From positions 55,669,706-55,733,705 of the forward strand of contig NC_092636.1 of the NCBI RefSeq assembly GCF_039555335.1: a DNA stretch of 64,000 bases. The letters are read 5' to 3'. A program made the position numbers and the translations under genes. Position 1 is the first letter of the stretch. Every line of letters starts with the position of its first letter. This DNA comes from Amphiura filiformis (lineage: Eukaryota > Echinodermata > Ophiuroidea > Amphilepidida > Amphiuridae). Positions 45,093 through 55,710 of this stretch are shown here, piece after piece. The notes below the pieces were generated by a model, which was given only the letters and a program-made list of their open reading frames with translations, was not told the DNA's origin and made no database searches.

Positions 45093-45999
45093 ATATATTA
45101 TGAATGTCATTGAAAAAACAAATGTTGAATTTGGTCAGGACAAAAAAGTATTTACTACAGATTTGAAAGATCAGGTAGACTTTGTTCAGAGCACAATTCT
45201 TCAGATATTATTAATGTCATTTGAAAAACAAGCGCTGACTTTGGTCAGGGCAAAGAGGTCATGCCATACTGTCTTAAGTTCCTGACAGTTTCAAATACCA
45301 TGAATACTATCTGCTGATTGGCTGCAAAAAGGGCTTTTGAAGAATCAGTTGTATAGGATTGAGCTTCAAATTTAGAAGCTGTATCTTAATTGGTGACTCT
45401 GGTGAATACCAGTGCAGCTTCAGTTCAATACCAGTATGTGCAGTCCCAGGTGTGTACTGTATGTGCCGTTCCGATGTGTGTACTGTTAACCTGCACAGGT
45501 ACTCTAGCCTTTCCGATGTGTGTACTGTTTACCTGCACAGGTACTCTAGAGTGCCAATGAAGTGGTGTCAGTAAAAAGAATCTGGTTGTGTACAACATTA
45601 CAAGATTCATAGCAGTACCACAGTAGTATGCACAAAACTTCTGTATGCATAAAATTTTTAATCAAATTGCATTGACAAATGTGAGAGAAAGTGGCTTGAA
45701 CCTGAAGAAAAGGTTCAAAAACATATGACCCACCCCATCATTAATGTTTGCATAATTTGCTTGTGTTTTGAGAATTGGTGCCTATCTCACATAATACCTG
45801 AACAATATTTGATCCAAGTAATGCACCGGGACATAGCATGAGCAAGGATTATTGTTTTGAGTGACTGTATGCTTACCCATAACAGAAACTTCCATGAAAT
45901 AACACATGGATGAGTTCAAAAGAAGCAAAGCATTGATTCTTGCTCATCATGTTACATGGATTTCTCCTATTCATCATCTCTTTGTTTATATCCTTTCAG
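45093..45999. other. TAF1 intron 3 end, with a small direct repeat
   Basis: A direct repeat of TCCGATGTGTGTACTGTT(A/T)ACCTGCACAGGTACTCTAG-type units (two copies, about 45469-45548) is the only structure seen. The 3' end supplies the acceptor for the exon at 46000. Confidence 0.6.
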
Positions 46000-46085
46000 G
46001 TTTTGAGGAGGATGCTACCCAGGATGGCGACAGGGAGGATCAAGAGGGTGATTTTGTTGATATCGAGGGTGATGAGGATTCTCGG
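46000..46085 (+). CDS. TAF1: TAF1 exon: acidic tail, first part
   Basis: 86 bp, phase 1 in and phase 0 out, after TATATCCTTTCAG (ends 45999) and before GTAAGA (46086). Encodes FEEDATQDGDREDQEGDFVD and a further acidic run ending DEDSR. The composition and place match the acidic region after bromodomain 2 in animal TAF1; the sequence itself is weakly conserved, as usual for this tail. Phase continuity with 40681-40887 and 47182-47643 is the main support. Confidence 0.85.
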
Positions 46086-46345
46086 GTAAGAATTTACTAT
46101 GATTATTTCCAAGCGGAGGCTGTTATCAGGGGCTCATCTTGAAAGAGATGCAAAGATATTACTCACTGGTCATATGATCTTTGGGGTACCTTTGATAAAT
46201 GAATTAAAGGCAACAAAATATTTCTTTACAAAATACATTGCCTAACTCACCGTGCCACACCATATGATCACAAAGCCATGTTATTGGCTATCCCTTGTAT
46301 CAACTGCACAAGTTAACCATAGTTGCTAAGTACAGCAACCATAAT
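46086..46345. other. TAF1 intron 4, first part
   Basis: No separate structure seen; the intron is 46086-47181. Confidence 0.5.
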
Positions 46346-46509
46346 CAGGGATGTAAGTTTTCAGGATTTTTACAGAATTCAGGTTTTTTGTAGTCCAGAT
46401 TTACACAATTTCTTTTATTTTCAGCCTGTTTTGGGGCTTTTTAGCCCAAATTTACAAGCTTTTTCCCAATTTACAGGGTTTTTTCTCTTCTTGCTTACTT
46501 ACATCCCTG
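46346..46509. mobile_element. Small hAT-like MITE with partial TSD
   Basis: Ends CAGGGATGTAAGTTTTC and CTTACTTACATCCCTG are inverted repeats. CATAAT occurs on both sides (46340-46345 and 46510-46515), six of an expected eight bases, so the target duplication has decayed or belongs to another class. Confidence 0.65.
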
Positions 46510-46704
46510 CATAATGTATCCTATCTTCAAGCTAAATGTCAGATCTGGTCCATTGAGGCCAAAGGCAGCAAATTTGAAATTGAGATAAAGGCAAAAATAT
46601 GGATTTAAAAAGCAATAAATTAGAAAATAGACATCACAAGACTTCAGAACTTCAGAACCAAGTACATGTTGGTGTTTTCAGTATATGATAGCCTAATGTT
46701 TGTA

Positions 46705-46926
46705 TACCGTAAAACCTTGTCTACAAGCATATAGAGTGCTTCTGATGAAAGCTCCATTAATCCAGGCGCCATTATGGAGTTTGAGCAAATAAATTACGGA
46801 TCCAAGCATATACAAACAAGTATTGTTCTAAGACCAATCCATTGTATTGGCATATTTCACTTGTTTCGAATTAATTTAGCTTTAATAAAAAACAATATAT
46901 ATGCTTGTAGACGAGGTTTTACGGTA
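46705..46926. mobile_element. TA-flanked MITE
   Basis: TACCGTAAAACCTTGTCTAC and GTAGACGAGGTTTTACGGTA are near-perfect inverted repeats extending to ACAAGCATATA / TATATGCTTGT. TA edges fit Tc1/mariner-type insertion. It is 256 bp upstream of the last TAF1 exon. Confidence 0.82.
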
Positions 46927-47181
46927 ATTAGAGTAACTCAATTTTCCAAAGTCACATTTTTCTGGTACCAAAACTGACAAAGTCTTTGTTTTGATCAGTT
47001 TTGGTTTACCAAATTACTGATTGTCTCATAAAAAACATTTGACGTCCTATGCACTTGTTCTGGACAGTTATTAATGGATTTATCTTCCATATTTTTACTT
47101 AGCATACAAAGCAGAGGACTTTCTGAAATATTAAGATCAATTAATTTCTCTTCAACAACTTCTGTTTATTTCCTCATGCAG

Positions 47182-47643
47182 TTTGAAATACAAGAATCAG
47201 GGGATGCTACTGGCCAAGATGAGAACAGCGTCCTGTTCAACGACTTGCAACTCACTCCAGAAAATAGTGAAGATGAAGAAAGCGAAGAAGGTGATAACCC
47301 CTTCTTGGAGCCCCAGAGTGAAAGCGAGGAATCTGAAAATGAAGAGCAACAACCACCTCCTCCTCCACCACAGCAACAACAAGATGCAGATGCTGGTGGT
47401 GATGTTGCAGCATCTCAAGACCAGGGTGATGATGTAATGGAGGAAGATGAAGGAGATGAATCCTATGATGTGGACAATGAAGAAAGCAGGTTGGATTCAG
47501 AGATGGGAGGATCGGATCAGGTTAGCGAAGAAGAAATTGATGAGGAAGAGCAAGGACAGATTATAAGAATGGATGATGATGATGATGATGAGAGTGAGGA
47601 TGATTTTGTGGCCGTTGCAGATGAAGAAAACTCTAATATGTAA
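47182..47643 (+). CDS. TAF1: TAF1 last exon: acidic C-terminal tail and stop
   Basis: 153 codons plus TAA at 47641-47643, entered in phase 0 after TCATGCAG (ends 47181). The peptide opens FEIQESGDATGQDENSVLFN, includes EEGDNPFLE as in other TAF1 tails, then a short proline run followed by a glutamine run (six P, four Q), and finally long Asp/Glu-rich stretches with EVSEEE-like and DDDDDD segments. The vertebrate protein likewise ends in an acidic, serine-rich tail with a GDNPF word. The GATGAT run encoding poly-Asp at 47571-47592 is a likely length-variable site. With the upstream exons, 350 codons of TAF1 lie in the window. Confidence 0.94.
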   Translation, partial: FEIQESGDATGQDENSVLFNDLQLTPENSEDEESEEGDNPFLEPQSESEESENEEQQPPPPPPQQQQDADAGGDVAASQDQGDDVMEEDEGDESYDVDNEESRLDSEMGGSDQVSEEEIDEEEQGQIIRMDDDDDDESEDDFVAVADEENSNM

Positions 47644-49941
47644 TTAGCTCAATGATCATAACATTCAATATAAGTGAATACCATTCTGCCTGTAGCCATC
47701 CGAGAATTCAACCTGGGACCCTGCATAAGCTTTTGAAGTATTGATCAGGAGAGGTAGAGCATATCAAAACTACAGGTCACTGGTTTTAGATTGCCTATTC
47801 TATACCATGGCCTTATAAATCATCAGCAAAGAATTTTCTCTATTCCCAGAATGTACCTCCTTTATTTTGTCTTATGTTAATTTTGGTAAATCTATGATTC
47901 AATCAACAAACCAGGATGACACATGAAATTTACCAGGTAAAATACAGGCAATGCTTCATAGGCTAGTGTGTCATCTGTACCAATGTGGACTTAATATTTA
48001 AAGACTATCCCTTTTATCTTAAAAATATTTACAGATATGCGATCAAACAAGATGAGTCTCATTTCAATCAAAATCAAAATTCAGTTTTCAAGTTCATTAC
48101 ATGAGCCATACTGAGAGCTTTGTTTTGCTGAAAACACTATCATAATTAGACTTATGGTTCTAGAGATTTGGCCAATTTAGTATTGCTTAGAACATTAATT
48201 TATAAATTGGCTAGATATAGCCAATAATAATACTATTATTGGTTATATCTCAAAATCAAAATCATTTTGCTTGATCACATCACATATGTCAAGGACATGG
48301 TATTAATGCAGGGGTTAGTAAATAAACCTTCTTTGAAGGTATTTTAATACAGGGGTATTAAAATGCAGGGGTTAGTAAATAAACCTTCTTTGAAGCAGCA
48401 TGCCAATTTTAAACATATCTATATGCCCAGAACAACTTTGCAATGAGTTCTAGGGCCTGCTTTGTAGGACTAAGGACCATGCAGGGTGCATCGCCAGAAC
48501 TGGCTTACAGCCATGCTATGTAAAATTGTGAAATCTTCCTGCTGATTCTCTCAAGATCAGCGACTAACTGAGAAAACTGCATGAAGAGCACAAAAGTTTC
48601 TTTTGACCTTATCAGATGGATTTTGGTTCTAAACAGGCATAAAATATGATGAATAGTAGGTCGAGAGGGAATGAGCAAAGCTTTTACGCTTGAGGTTTCT
48701 TTTCATGCCTTTTCAATTTTGCAGTCGGCCTGTGTGTCACTGAGAGAGCTGCTGTGTACCAAGTATTGCGCAGATGGTGGGGGTTGCCAACCCCTGGTTT
48801 AATGTATGAAATTGTTTTCAATGTTGCTTTTTCATACAATCAAAACTTGACTTATTTTATTTACCTGATACATACATTACTGGTTTGGAGTTGTGAGTTG
48901 CACATTTTATTAAAAATAAAAGACAACGACTCGGTGCATTTTATTTTTGGTAGTGCAACAAAGTGAAATAGTAGTTGCAAATCGGGGGTTATTTGAAATA
49001 TATCTATACATATTAGAACATGTTTTACATCATTTGCAGAGTTGCAAATCATAGCATCTAATTTATTGTTTGCCTCAAGAGGCATTGTATATATAATCAT
49101 GTTGATTGTAGATAAAAACTAAAAGAACTTTACATAGAAAAAAAAAAGAAATGACTTCAGACTGTTTATTGTCATGTTGTTGTGATGCTGTATTTGTAAC
49201 CATTGAATGAGTGAGAAATAAAATCTTGTCGGCTCTTATAAGACTCTCCCAACAAGCCACTTGATTATTCAAAACATGATGCATTGTGGGTAATATCATG
49301 AGGGTCATAAAATAACTGCACATGGTTAGAAATAAAAATGTTGCATAATAGAAGAAGAAGCAAAGGTGGGTCCTGTTGGGTGAATTTGGAAGTAAACAAG
49401 ACAATGTACTGGGAAAATACTGAAAAGCACAAAATGTTTCGCGTGTGACATGAATTCCAAAACGTTGTAAATTACATACCGTAAAATGGTGGTTTTCTTT
49501 ATTGCAAAGATTTTATGCAAAAATAAATAAAATAAACATAATGCTTCACAGTACTGAGTTTACCTACATCTAATATTTTGGTATTTTATTTCCAGATCTG
49601 ATGATAAAAAAATGGTGATATTTTTACTAAACGAATTAATCTGCAAGAAACATAAACATTATGCAGCCACAGGTTTCCAGTGGTATAAAAATCTCAACTT
49701 TTTTTGAGAAAAGTGTGGGATGAGGCTGTAAATCACAAAATGCCCCTTTAATTTCGTTCAAAATGACATATGTTGCATATGTCTGATGTTGAATGATCTT
49801 TTATTCCAATGTTGGCGCTTTAGTCATTTACTTCTCTGAAATGTTTCACTTCATCTGGCCCCTGCTTGGTCCAATTATGTGTGGATAAAAAAATCTGAAC
49901 TCTAATACAAAACATCACATAAATTGAGACATAAAAAAATT
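47644..49941 (+). other. TAF1: TAF1 3' UTR and flank
   Basis: Starts after the stop codon. Candidate poly(A) signals AATAAA occur at 48321, 48378, 48915 and 49217; which one is used cannot be told from sequence. A 57-bp direct duplication containing GGGGTTAGTAAATAAACC (about 48310 and 48368) creates the first two. Around 48050-48285 lies a diverged member of the GATCAAGCAAAAT repeat family seen at 63293. A weak SINE-like B-box word lies on the minus strand near 47709. Confidence 0.5.
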
Positions 49942-50727
49942 GAAAAATACAGAACTAATTTTTTGAATTAAATTAATATCCTGTTTTGCCAAATGAAACA
50001 TAGCTAAATCCAATCCTTTAGGGAACAAACCAAAAGATCGATGACATCCTATAAACGAAACTAGTTCGTTTAGGGGGGAGGGGGTAAAAATGCTCGATTA
50101 TGTTTGTACAAAAACATCGGTCTGAAGAATGTGTCATTTTTATTATTATGTCAAAATTTTCAACATTTCATTATTATGTTTCTGGCAGGGAGGGAGGGGG
50201 TCGGCTGAGAAACGAAACTAGTTACGTTTATAGGACGTCATCGATATTTTGGTTTGTTCCCTTAGTTACTCCTAACTAGCAATGAAAGTGAAATTTTAAT
50301 GTTTGGTGAATTTTTGGAAATAAGGGCCAAAAACATGCATTTTAAGGCGTTTTTCGCCCTTTTTCGTATTCTGTGACAATCAAGCCCAACAACTTGAACA
50401 AAGACTAATTTCAAGGTATGCATTCTAGTTTTTGGAAAAATCTTTTTCATAACCAATTAGGAAAAATAACATATAATATTAAAATTGTGAGCTATTTCTT
50501 ACCCTATACTCAAGATTTTGAATACTTAGACTTGTGTCAAGTCTTACAATTTTGTGACTACATGCAAAATTGCATGTTTTTGGACCATTTTCCCTCAAAT
50601 TGCAGAAAAATTAAAATTTGCCTTTTATTGCTAGTTAGGACTAAAGGATTAGGATTTCGCTATGTTTCATTTGCCAAAACAGGATAATATTCTTTTAATC
50701 CAAAAAAATTAGTGCTGTATTTTTCTG
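49942..50727. mobile_element. Foldback element interrupted by a smaller MITE
   Basis: AAAAATACAGAACTAATTTT (left) pairs with the complement near 50700-50727. ATCCTGTTTTGCCAAATGAA pairs with TTCATTTGCCAAAACAGGAT, and TCCTAACTAGCAAT with ATTGCTAGTTAGGA. The left arm is split by the 248-bp element at 50018-50265. No coding. Confidence 0.78.
50018..50265. mobile_element. Nested MITE with TTAG edges
   Basis: TIRs GGGAACAAACCAAAAGATCG and CGATATTTTGGTTTGTTCCC, each bordered by TTAG (50018-50021, 50262-50265). The mirror arm of the surrounding foldback, at about 50637-50655, has a single TTAG at the matching place, so TTAG behaves as a duplicated target. Relatives at 38117 and near 14424 are degenerate. 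Confidence 0.75.
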
Positions 50728-51128
50728 GAATGGGGAGTAGGCTGCACTGTCTTATGGTGAAACCTATCACATTATAAAAGAGGTATCTTGTTTTGAATAT
50801 CATAGCACAACAGATGGTTAAGTCTGGTTTGAATCGGGTAATATATTCTGCTTTGATTCATTAAAAACCTTTTTCTCATATGCTGTTATGTCTTTTGTAA
50901 TATTGAAAAGAAAAATTATGACTCTCCCAGAGATTGCTGAAGGTCTTGCACAGAAATATAGAAATGTGGTTAGACCCTGTCTATTAAATAAATCATGTTC
51001 ATATCTAAAGTAAAAGCTTCAACATAAAAAAGCACATTTATGCTGGGAGTATATACAGCAGATGAGAAGGTATTGAGGTTTTTGATTATAACAGGGGCAT
51101 AGTCCAATCTTTTCATGTTCTGAATACA

Positions 51129-51803
51129 TTAAGGGAAGGGGTATGAACATTTGGACAGTATTTTTATTGTGGGACATTAGAGCACATCAGACATATCAAT
51201 TGCATTCTGAATCTGAAGAATGTCCTTCTGATATCAAATAATTTTGATTTTTTGAAATTAGCAATGTAATACACATTTTATGGCAAATCATTAAAAATTG
51301 ATATTTTTGATATTTAACAGTACTTGAAGTAAACTTAATAAATCTGATGATTTATACTTAAAGTGTATGTAGGTGGGATAAAAAGCCTACGATCAATTGA
51401 AAGTTTAGAACATGCAGATTGAAAATATAAATTTTTTAAAAAAAAAAAACACCAAAAAATAGGTCTTTTGGGAAAAAAAATCCATATCTTCAATATAAAA
51501 GGTCAAAATTTTCAATTGATCGTCGGCTTTTCCTCCCAGCTACAAACACTTTAAGAATATATCATTAGATTTATAAAAAATTATTTCGAGGACTGTTATA
51601 TATCAAAAATTTGAAAAATATCAAATTTTAATAATTTGTCATAACATTTGTATTATATCGTGAATTTCAAAAATGAAAATTATTTGATATCAGAAAGACA
51701 TGCTTCAGTATTCAGAATGCAATTCGACACGTCTGAGGTGCTCTCATGTCCCAAAAAATACTGTCGTTTAAAACGCCATAAACGCTCATTCTAGATCCCT
51801 TAA
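51129..51803. mobile_element. TTAA foldback family A, copy 3 (complete)
   Basis: Edges TTAAGGGAAGGGGTATGAAC and CATTCTAGATCCCTTAA. Same orientation and order of words as 24614-25270 (GGACATTAGAGCACATCAGA, CGATCAATTGAAA, AGAATATATCATTAG). Poly-A run near 51440 in the loop. 675 bp, non-coding. Confidence 0.88.
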
Positions 51804-52332
51804 GGTCTTCCATTGAGTTGTATTGCTCCAGTGGTTTTGATGTGTGAAGCAAAAACATGTATAAATAACAAAGCATCATAAGGCGACTAAATAAACCCCT
51901 GTTCTACGGGCGGGCGGACCTTTTCAAGTAGGGTCAGGCGTTTTTTTCTTCTTTTTCTGGAGGCTAAAATTACCCTAAAATTTCACAAAAACCTGAAGAT
52001 TTTTTGCAAACATATTTTGATATATTTTGGCCAAAAAAACGGCTGATTTTACATGATTTTAGCAAAATTTAAAAATAATTCTCCAAACCACAAATTCTGG
52101 GTCGGTCGGACCCGTGCCTAAATGGTAGTTAAAATGTCCCCCAGTCTTGGTTCGGTCCAGTCAATGCAACGAAACATAATTACATAATAGCCGATAAAAA
52201 GATGCCAAAGTCTTTTAACCCACCCCATCCGCTTTGAATACACAGCGCTAAAAACCAATTCCTCTTTCTTCACAATTCAATGCCACCACACTGATTACAC
52301 CTATATTGAATGCTAAAATTAACAGCATACTG
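51804..52332. other. Intergenic stretch, one possible inverted repeat
   Basis: ACGGGCGGGCGGACC near 51918 and GGTCGGTCGGACCCGTG near 52101 are loosely related on opposite strands and may be worn termini. Nothing else seen. Confidence 0.35.
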
Positions 52333-53040
52333 AGCATAGTAGTTTTACCACTGCTAGGGTGTTCAGCAATATTGACAGCATAGTAGTTTTACCACTGTCA
52401 GTGTGTTCAGCAATATTGACAGCATAGTAGTTTTACCACTGTCAGGGTGTTCAGCAATATTGACAGCATAGTAGTTTTACCACTGTCAGGGTGTTCAGCA
52501 ATATTGACAGCATAGTAGTTTTACCACTGTCAGGGTGTTCAGCAATATTGACAGCATAGTAGTTTTACCACTGTCCGGGTGTTCAGCAATATTGACAGCA
52601 TAGTAGTTTTACCACTGTCAGGGTGTTCAGCAATATTGACAGCATAGTAGTTTTACCACTGTCAGGGTGTTCAGCAATATTGACAGCATAGTAGTTTTAC
52701 CACTGTCAGGGTGTTCAGCAATATTGACAGCATAGTAGTTTTACCACTGTCCGGGTGTTCAGCAATATTGACAGCATAGTAGTTTTACCACTGTCAGGGT
52801 ATTCAGCAATATTGACAGCATAGTAGTTTTAGCACTGCCTGAGTGTTCAGCAATATTGACAGCATAGTAGTTTTACCACTGTCAGGGTGTTCAGCAATAT
52901 TGACAGCATAGTAGTTTTACCACTGACAGGGTGTTCAGCAATATTAACAGCAGAGTAGTTTTACCACTGACAGGGTGTTCAGCAATATTGACAGCAGAGT
53001 AGTTTTACCACTGACAGGGTGTTCAGCAATATTGACAGCA
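52333..53040. repeat. 44-bp minisatellite, 16 units
   Basis: Sixteen contiguous units of GCATAGTAGTTTTACCACTG plus TCAGGGTGTTCAGCAATATTGACA (44 bp). Variants: unit 1 has CTGCTAGGG, unit 2 TCAGTG, units 6 and 10 TCCGGG, unit 11 GGGTATTC, unit 12 GCACTGCCTGAG, and the last three CTGACAGGG with GCAGAGTAG in two. The recurrence of the TCCGGG variant four units apart suggests that blocks of units were copied together. Confidence 0.93.
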
Positions 53041-53398
53041 AAATGGTAGTACTTGCACTTCTGTTGTTGCAATATTACTCTTTTGCCCATAACTCCATAA
53101 CCGTACATCATAGATAGGTCAAAGTATACTTTTTCTGAATCCTTATTACCAGTGGATCACGATGGTTTAAGTTTTGAACAGGTCTGACTAGTTTTGAACT
53201 TGACTTTTTGTGCAAAGTTCAATGACCTTTTTCTGCTAGAATGAGGGTACTGTTAAAATGCCTCCATAGTCTAAATTAATATTAAATACTATTCATCTGC
53301 CAAATATGAAAACTTTAACATGATTTGCACGATTGCAATTGCACAATTTCATGCTCATAGTTTAAAAATATCCTACAAAAATGAACTTGGATCTCAAC
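53041..53398. other. Intergenic spacer, nothing recognised
   Basis: No structure seen between the minisatellite and the hAT-like element. Confidence 0.35.
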
Positions 53399-53406
53399 AA
53401 CATCAC

Positions 53407-54313
53407 CAGGGGTGCAAATTGGGATTTCTTCCTCAGGAGCAAGGTTTTTAGGCTCAGGATTTCCTCAATCGTACCATGCATAAGATAACTTTATTCTGCA
53501 CTTCAAAAGATGAGAATGTTAACATATTGTGTATTTTTAGAGCGACTCAATGCTATAAGTCTTCAAGCTTCCAAAGAAGGCTTTATGAGGACAAAAAATT
53601 GGCATTTTACACTAGTTTTGGTGGAACAGAGGCTCCTTTCCCCTTTTATTTTCCTTTATCCCCATTTACTCTTTCATTTTTTGTCAGGGGGAGCACAATT
53701 TGTTCAGTGCTTTATGGATCCTCAATATTTTCCAGTTTGTCCACTAGTGGCATTAGTATTTATACACTGAATTCCTTCATAACCAGTGATAACTTTTGTT
53801 CCCATAAAATCCTCATTGCTGTCTCTCTATAAATTTCCTCAGATATGATTGCCGCCTCTCTGTAAGTTTCCTCAGATATGTGCCCTGTTTCCACCTGCCT
53901 TCATCTAACTTCTTTTTTTCCTGTCAAATTACATTGAATACCTCCTATGGTGATGAATTGTAAATTTCTCCATATCCCATTTCCATATTCTAACACCAAC
54001 ACCTTCTGTGTTATTATTTTTTGAGAAAAATGCAAAAATAGTCACAAATTTACTACAGGGGTGTAGTACCCCCTTAAAGATTTCCTCTCTTTCATTCAGT
54101 AGCTTCACTGCCTCACAGCCCTCCCCTATTATCTTGTACCTCACTCCTTTTCTTTTTCTTTCCACTTTCCCCCTTCCACTCCTCTTTTCTTTTCTTTCTC
54201 TCTCACCTCCTTTTTCCTCTTTTTCTTTTTTCTTCTCATGGCATTATTTCCTCAATTTTGACTCTCATTTCCTAGGAGCGGTGCTCCCCGCTCCCGCACA
54301 ATTTGCATCCCTG
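53407..54313. mobile_element. hAT-like non-autonomous element with 8-bp TSD
   Basis: Starts CAGGGGTGCAAATTGGGA and ends CACAATTTGCATCCCTG, with exact direct repeats AACATCAC at 53399-53406 and 54314-54321. 907 bp. The interior is T/C-rich, so open frames of about 118 codons there are low-complexity and not accepted as genes. It contains a solo end of the TTAAGGGGGTACTAC family (54004-54077). Confidence 0.85.
54004..54077. mobile_element. Solo end of the satellite-foldback family
   Basis: About 74 bp match the right arm of 42880-44768: GAGAAAAATGCAAAAATAGT, CACAAATTTACTACAGGGG and GTGTAGTACCCCCTTAA, ending in TTAA at 54074-54077. The partner arm and satellite are absent. Confidence 0.82.
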
Positions 54314-54321
54314 AACATCAC

Positions 54322-55086
54322 CCCGCGCCCTCCCCCGCAGTTGGACGGCATATGTCAAAATTGAGCGAAATGGATAGTCTGATAATTACATAGAGCCATT
54401 GGGCGGTTTGAGTGTTTTACGATGACGGGAAAAATATGTAGCTGGCATCTATACCCTCCCCTCCTCGTTAGGGTTAAACAACAAAGATACTACTGGTAAT
54501 TGCATGCATGGTCTTAAATTGATATCATTAAAAAATGAAGAAAATCAATTTTTAATAATTTAAATTTAGTTTTAAACCAAATACAGGCAAAGTCATTCAT
54601 GGTACTTAATACTTAGCTTTAGGAAGGGAAAATTAATATTCTGGTATTATAGATAACTGTTCCAGTATGGACCATAGAAAGTTGGTCCATGGTTCCAGTC
54701 TTACAAAGACTGTCTTGACAAGTAGTTATCTAATTAAATTATTCCATGTGTTTGACTAATTAATATTTTCAGTATAGTTGATTCCATTATGATGTCATAC
54801 ATTGACGTAAACTGAGAATCTTTTTCGGAAATGCAGCTACTGATTGGGTGTAATTGTCTTATGGTGAAACCTATTATGGCGCTGATGAGGTTTCTTGTGT
54901 ACAAAACCATATCACAAAGATATTTTGAATGCGTGAGAACAAATGAACAATACTTCTAATTATCCTCATTAAATTAGAACCGCTGCCATTCAGACCAATT
55001 GCAAAGGAAATGAATAGAAACATGACGTTATCATAATAATAAATGAATGCTCAGCTCTATAGGGATCGGATATAGGCCACATTATT
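54322..55086. other. Intergenic spacer, nothing recognised
   Basis: AT-rich; no element edges or exon seen. Confidence 0.35.
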
Positions 55087-55710
55087 GGACACACCTAATT
55101 GTATTCTGAATACGAGGAATATCCTGATGATATCAGATCATTTTGATATTTTGAAATTCACGATATAATACAAATTTTATGACAAATTATTAAGAATTTA
55201 TATATTTGACATTTAACAGTCCTCGAAGTGAACTTTATGAATCTAATAATATGTACTTGCAAGTGGGTGTTCAGATTTTTTTGTATTGTGTTTTGTACCT
55301 CAAATTGAGGCGTGTACCAAAATAATATGATTTCCAAGTTTTGAGGTAAATTGCACTAGCCGTTTTGATATTAGAAGTAAAAATGTGTTTCACAACGGTC
55401 CATGGAACGGTATGTGTGGTATACCACATTGGAGATGAGGCTATCACCTTTTCGTTCATAACATCTAAATGGATTATATTTTATGCCTCAAGTAAAATTT
55501 CACTGGGATTATGAGAAAAAAATGTGAGTTTTCTTCTGATGCCAAAATCTCCATTTTGATAGGAAAATGTGTGTGTGTGTGGGGGGGGGAGGCTGTCGAT
55601 CAGGTCACCCATCTTTAATTAAAAGTCGACCATCTGAAAATTTGACCTTTCGTTTTGAAGATACACATTTGTTCTCAAAATACCTAAAATTTTTAGGTCC
55701 TGTTTTGGTG
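55087..55710. repeat. Diverged fragment of TTAA foldback family A
   Basis: 55087-55261 matches one arm (TTGTATTCTGAATACGAGGA, GATATAATACAAATTTTATG, CAGTCCTCGAAGTGAACTTT). 55620-55710 resembles the core (GAAAATTTGACCTTTCG, TTTTGAAGATA). The part between, with a GT/G run at 55567-55590, is unrelated, so the copy is old or interrupted, and its ends are lost. Confidence 0.6.

Noticed and set aside
46774..46977. 67-codon frame in TAF1 intron 4
   Set aside because: Falls in the TA-flanked MITE at 46705-46926 and its flank; no similarity.
47197..47437. Alternative frames over the last TAF1 exon
   Set aside because: Shadows of the acidic tail codons; only the TAF1 frame continues in phase from the upstream exon.
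52333..53040. Regular repeats reminiscent of a CRISPR array
   Set aside because: The 44-bp units are contiguous without unique spacers, in a eukaryotic context; it is a minisatellite.
53476..54364. Two plus-strand frames of about 118 codons
   Set aside because: They lie inside a T/C-rich hAT-like element; the peptides are Phe/Ser/Leu/Pro-rich low-complexity translations of pyrimidine runs.
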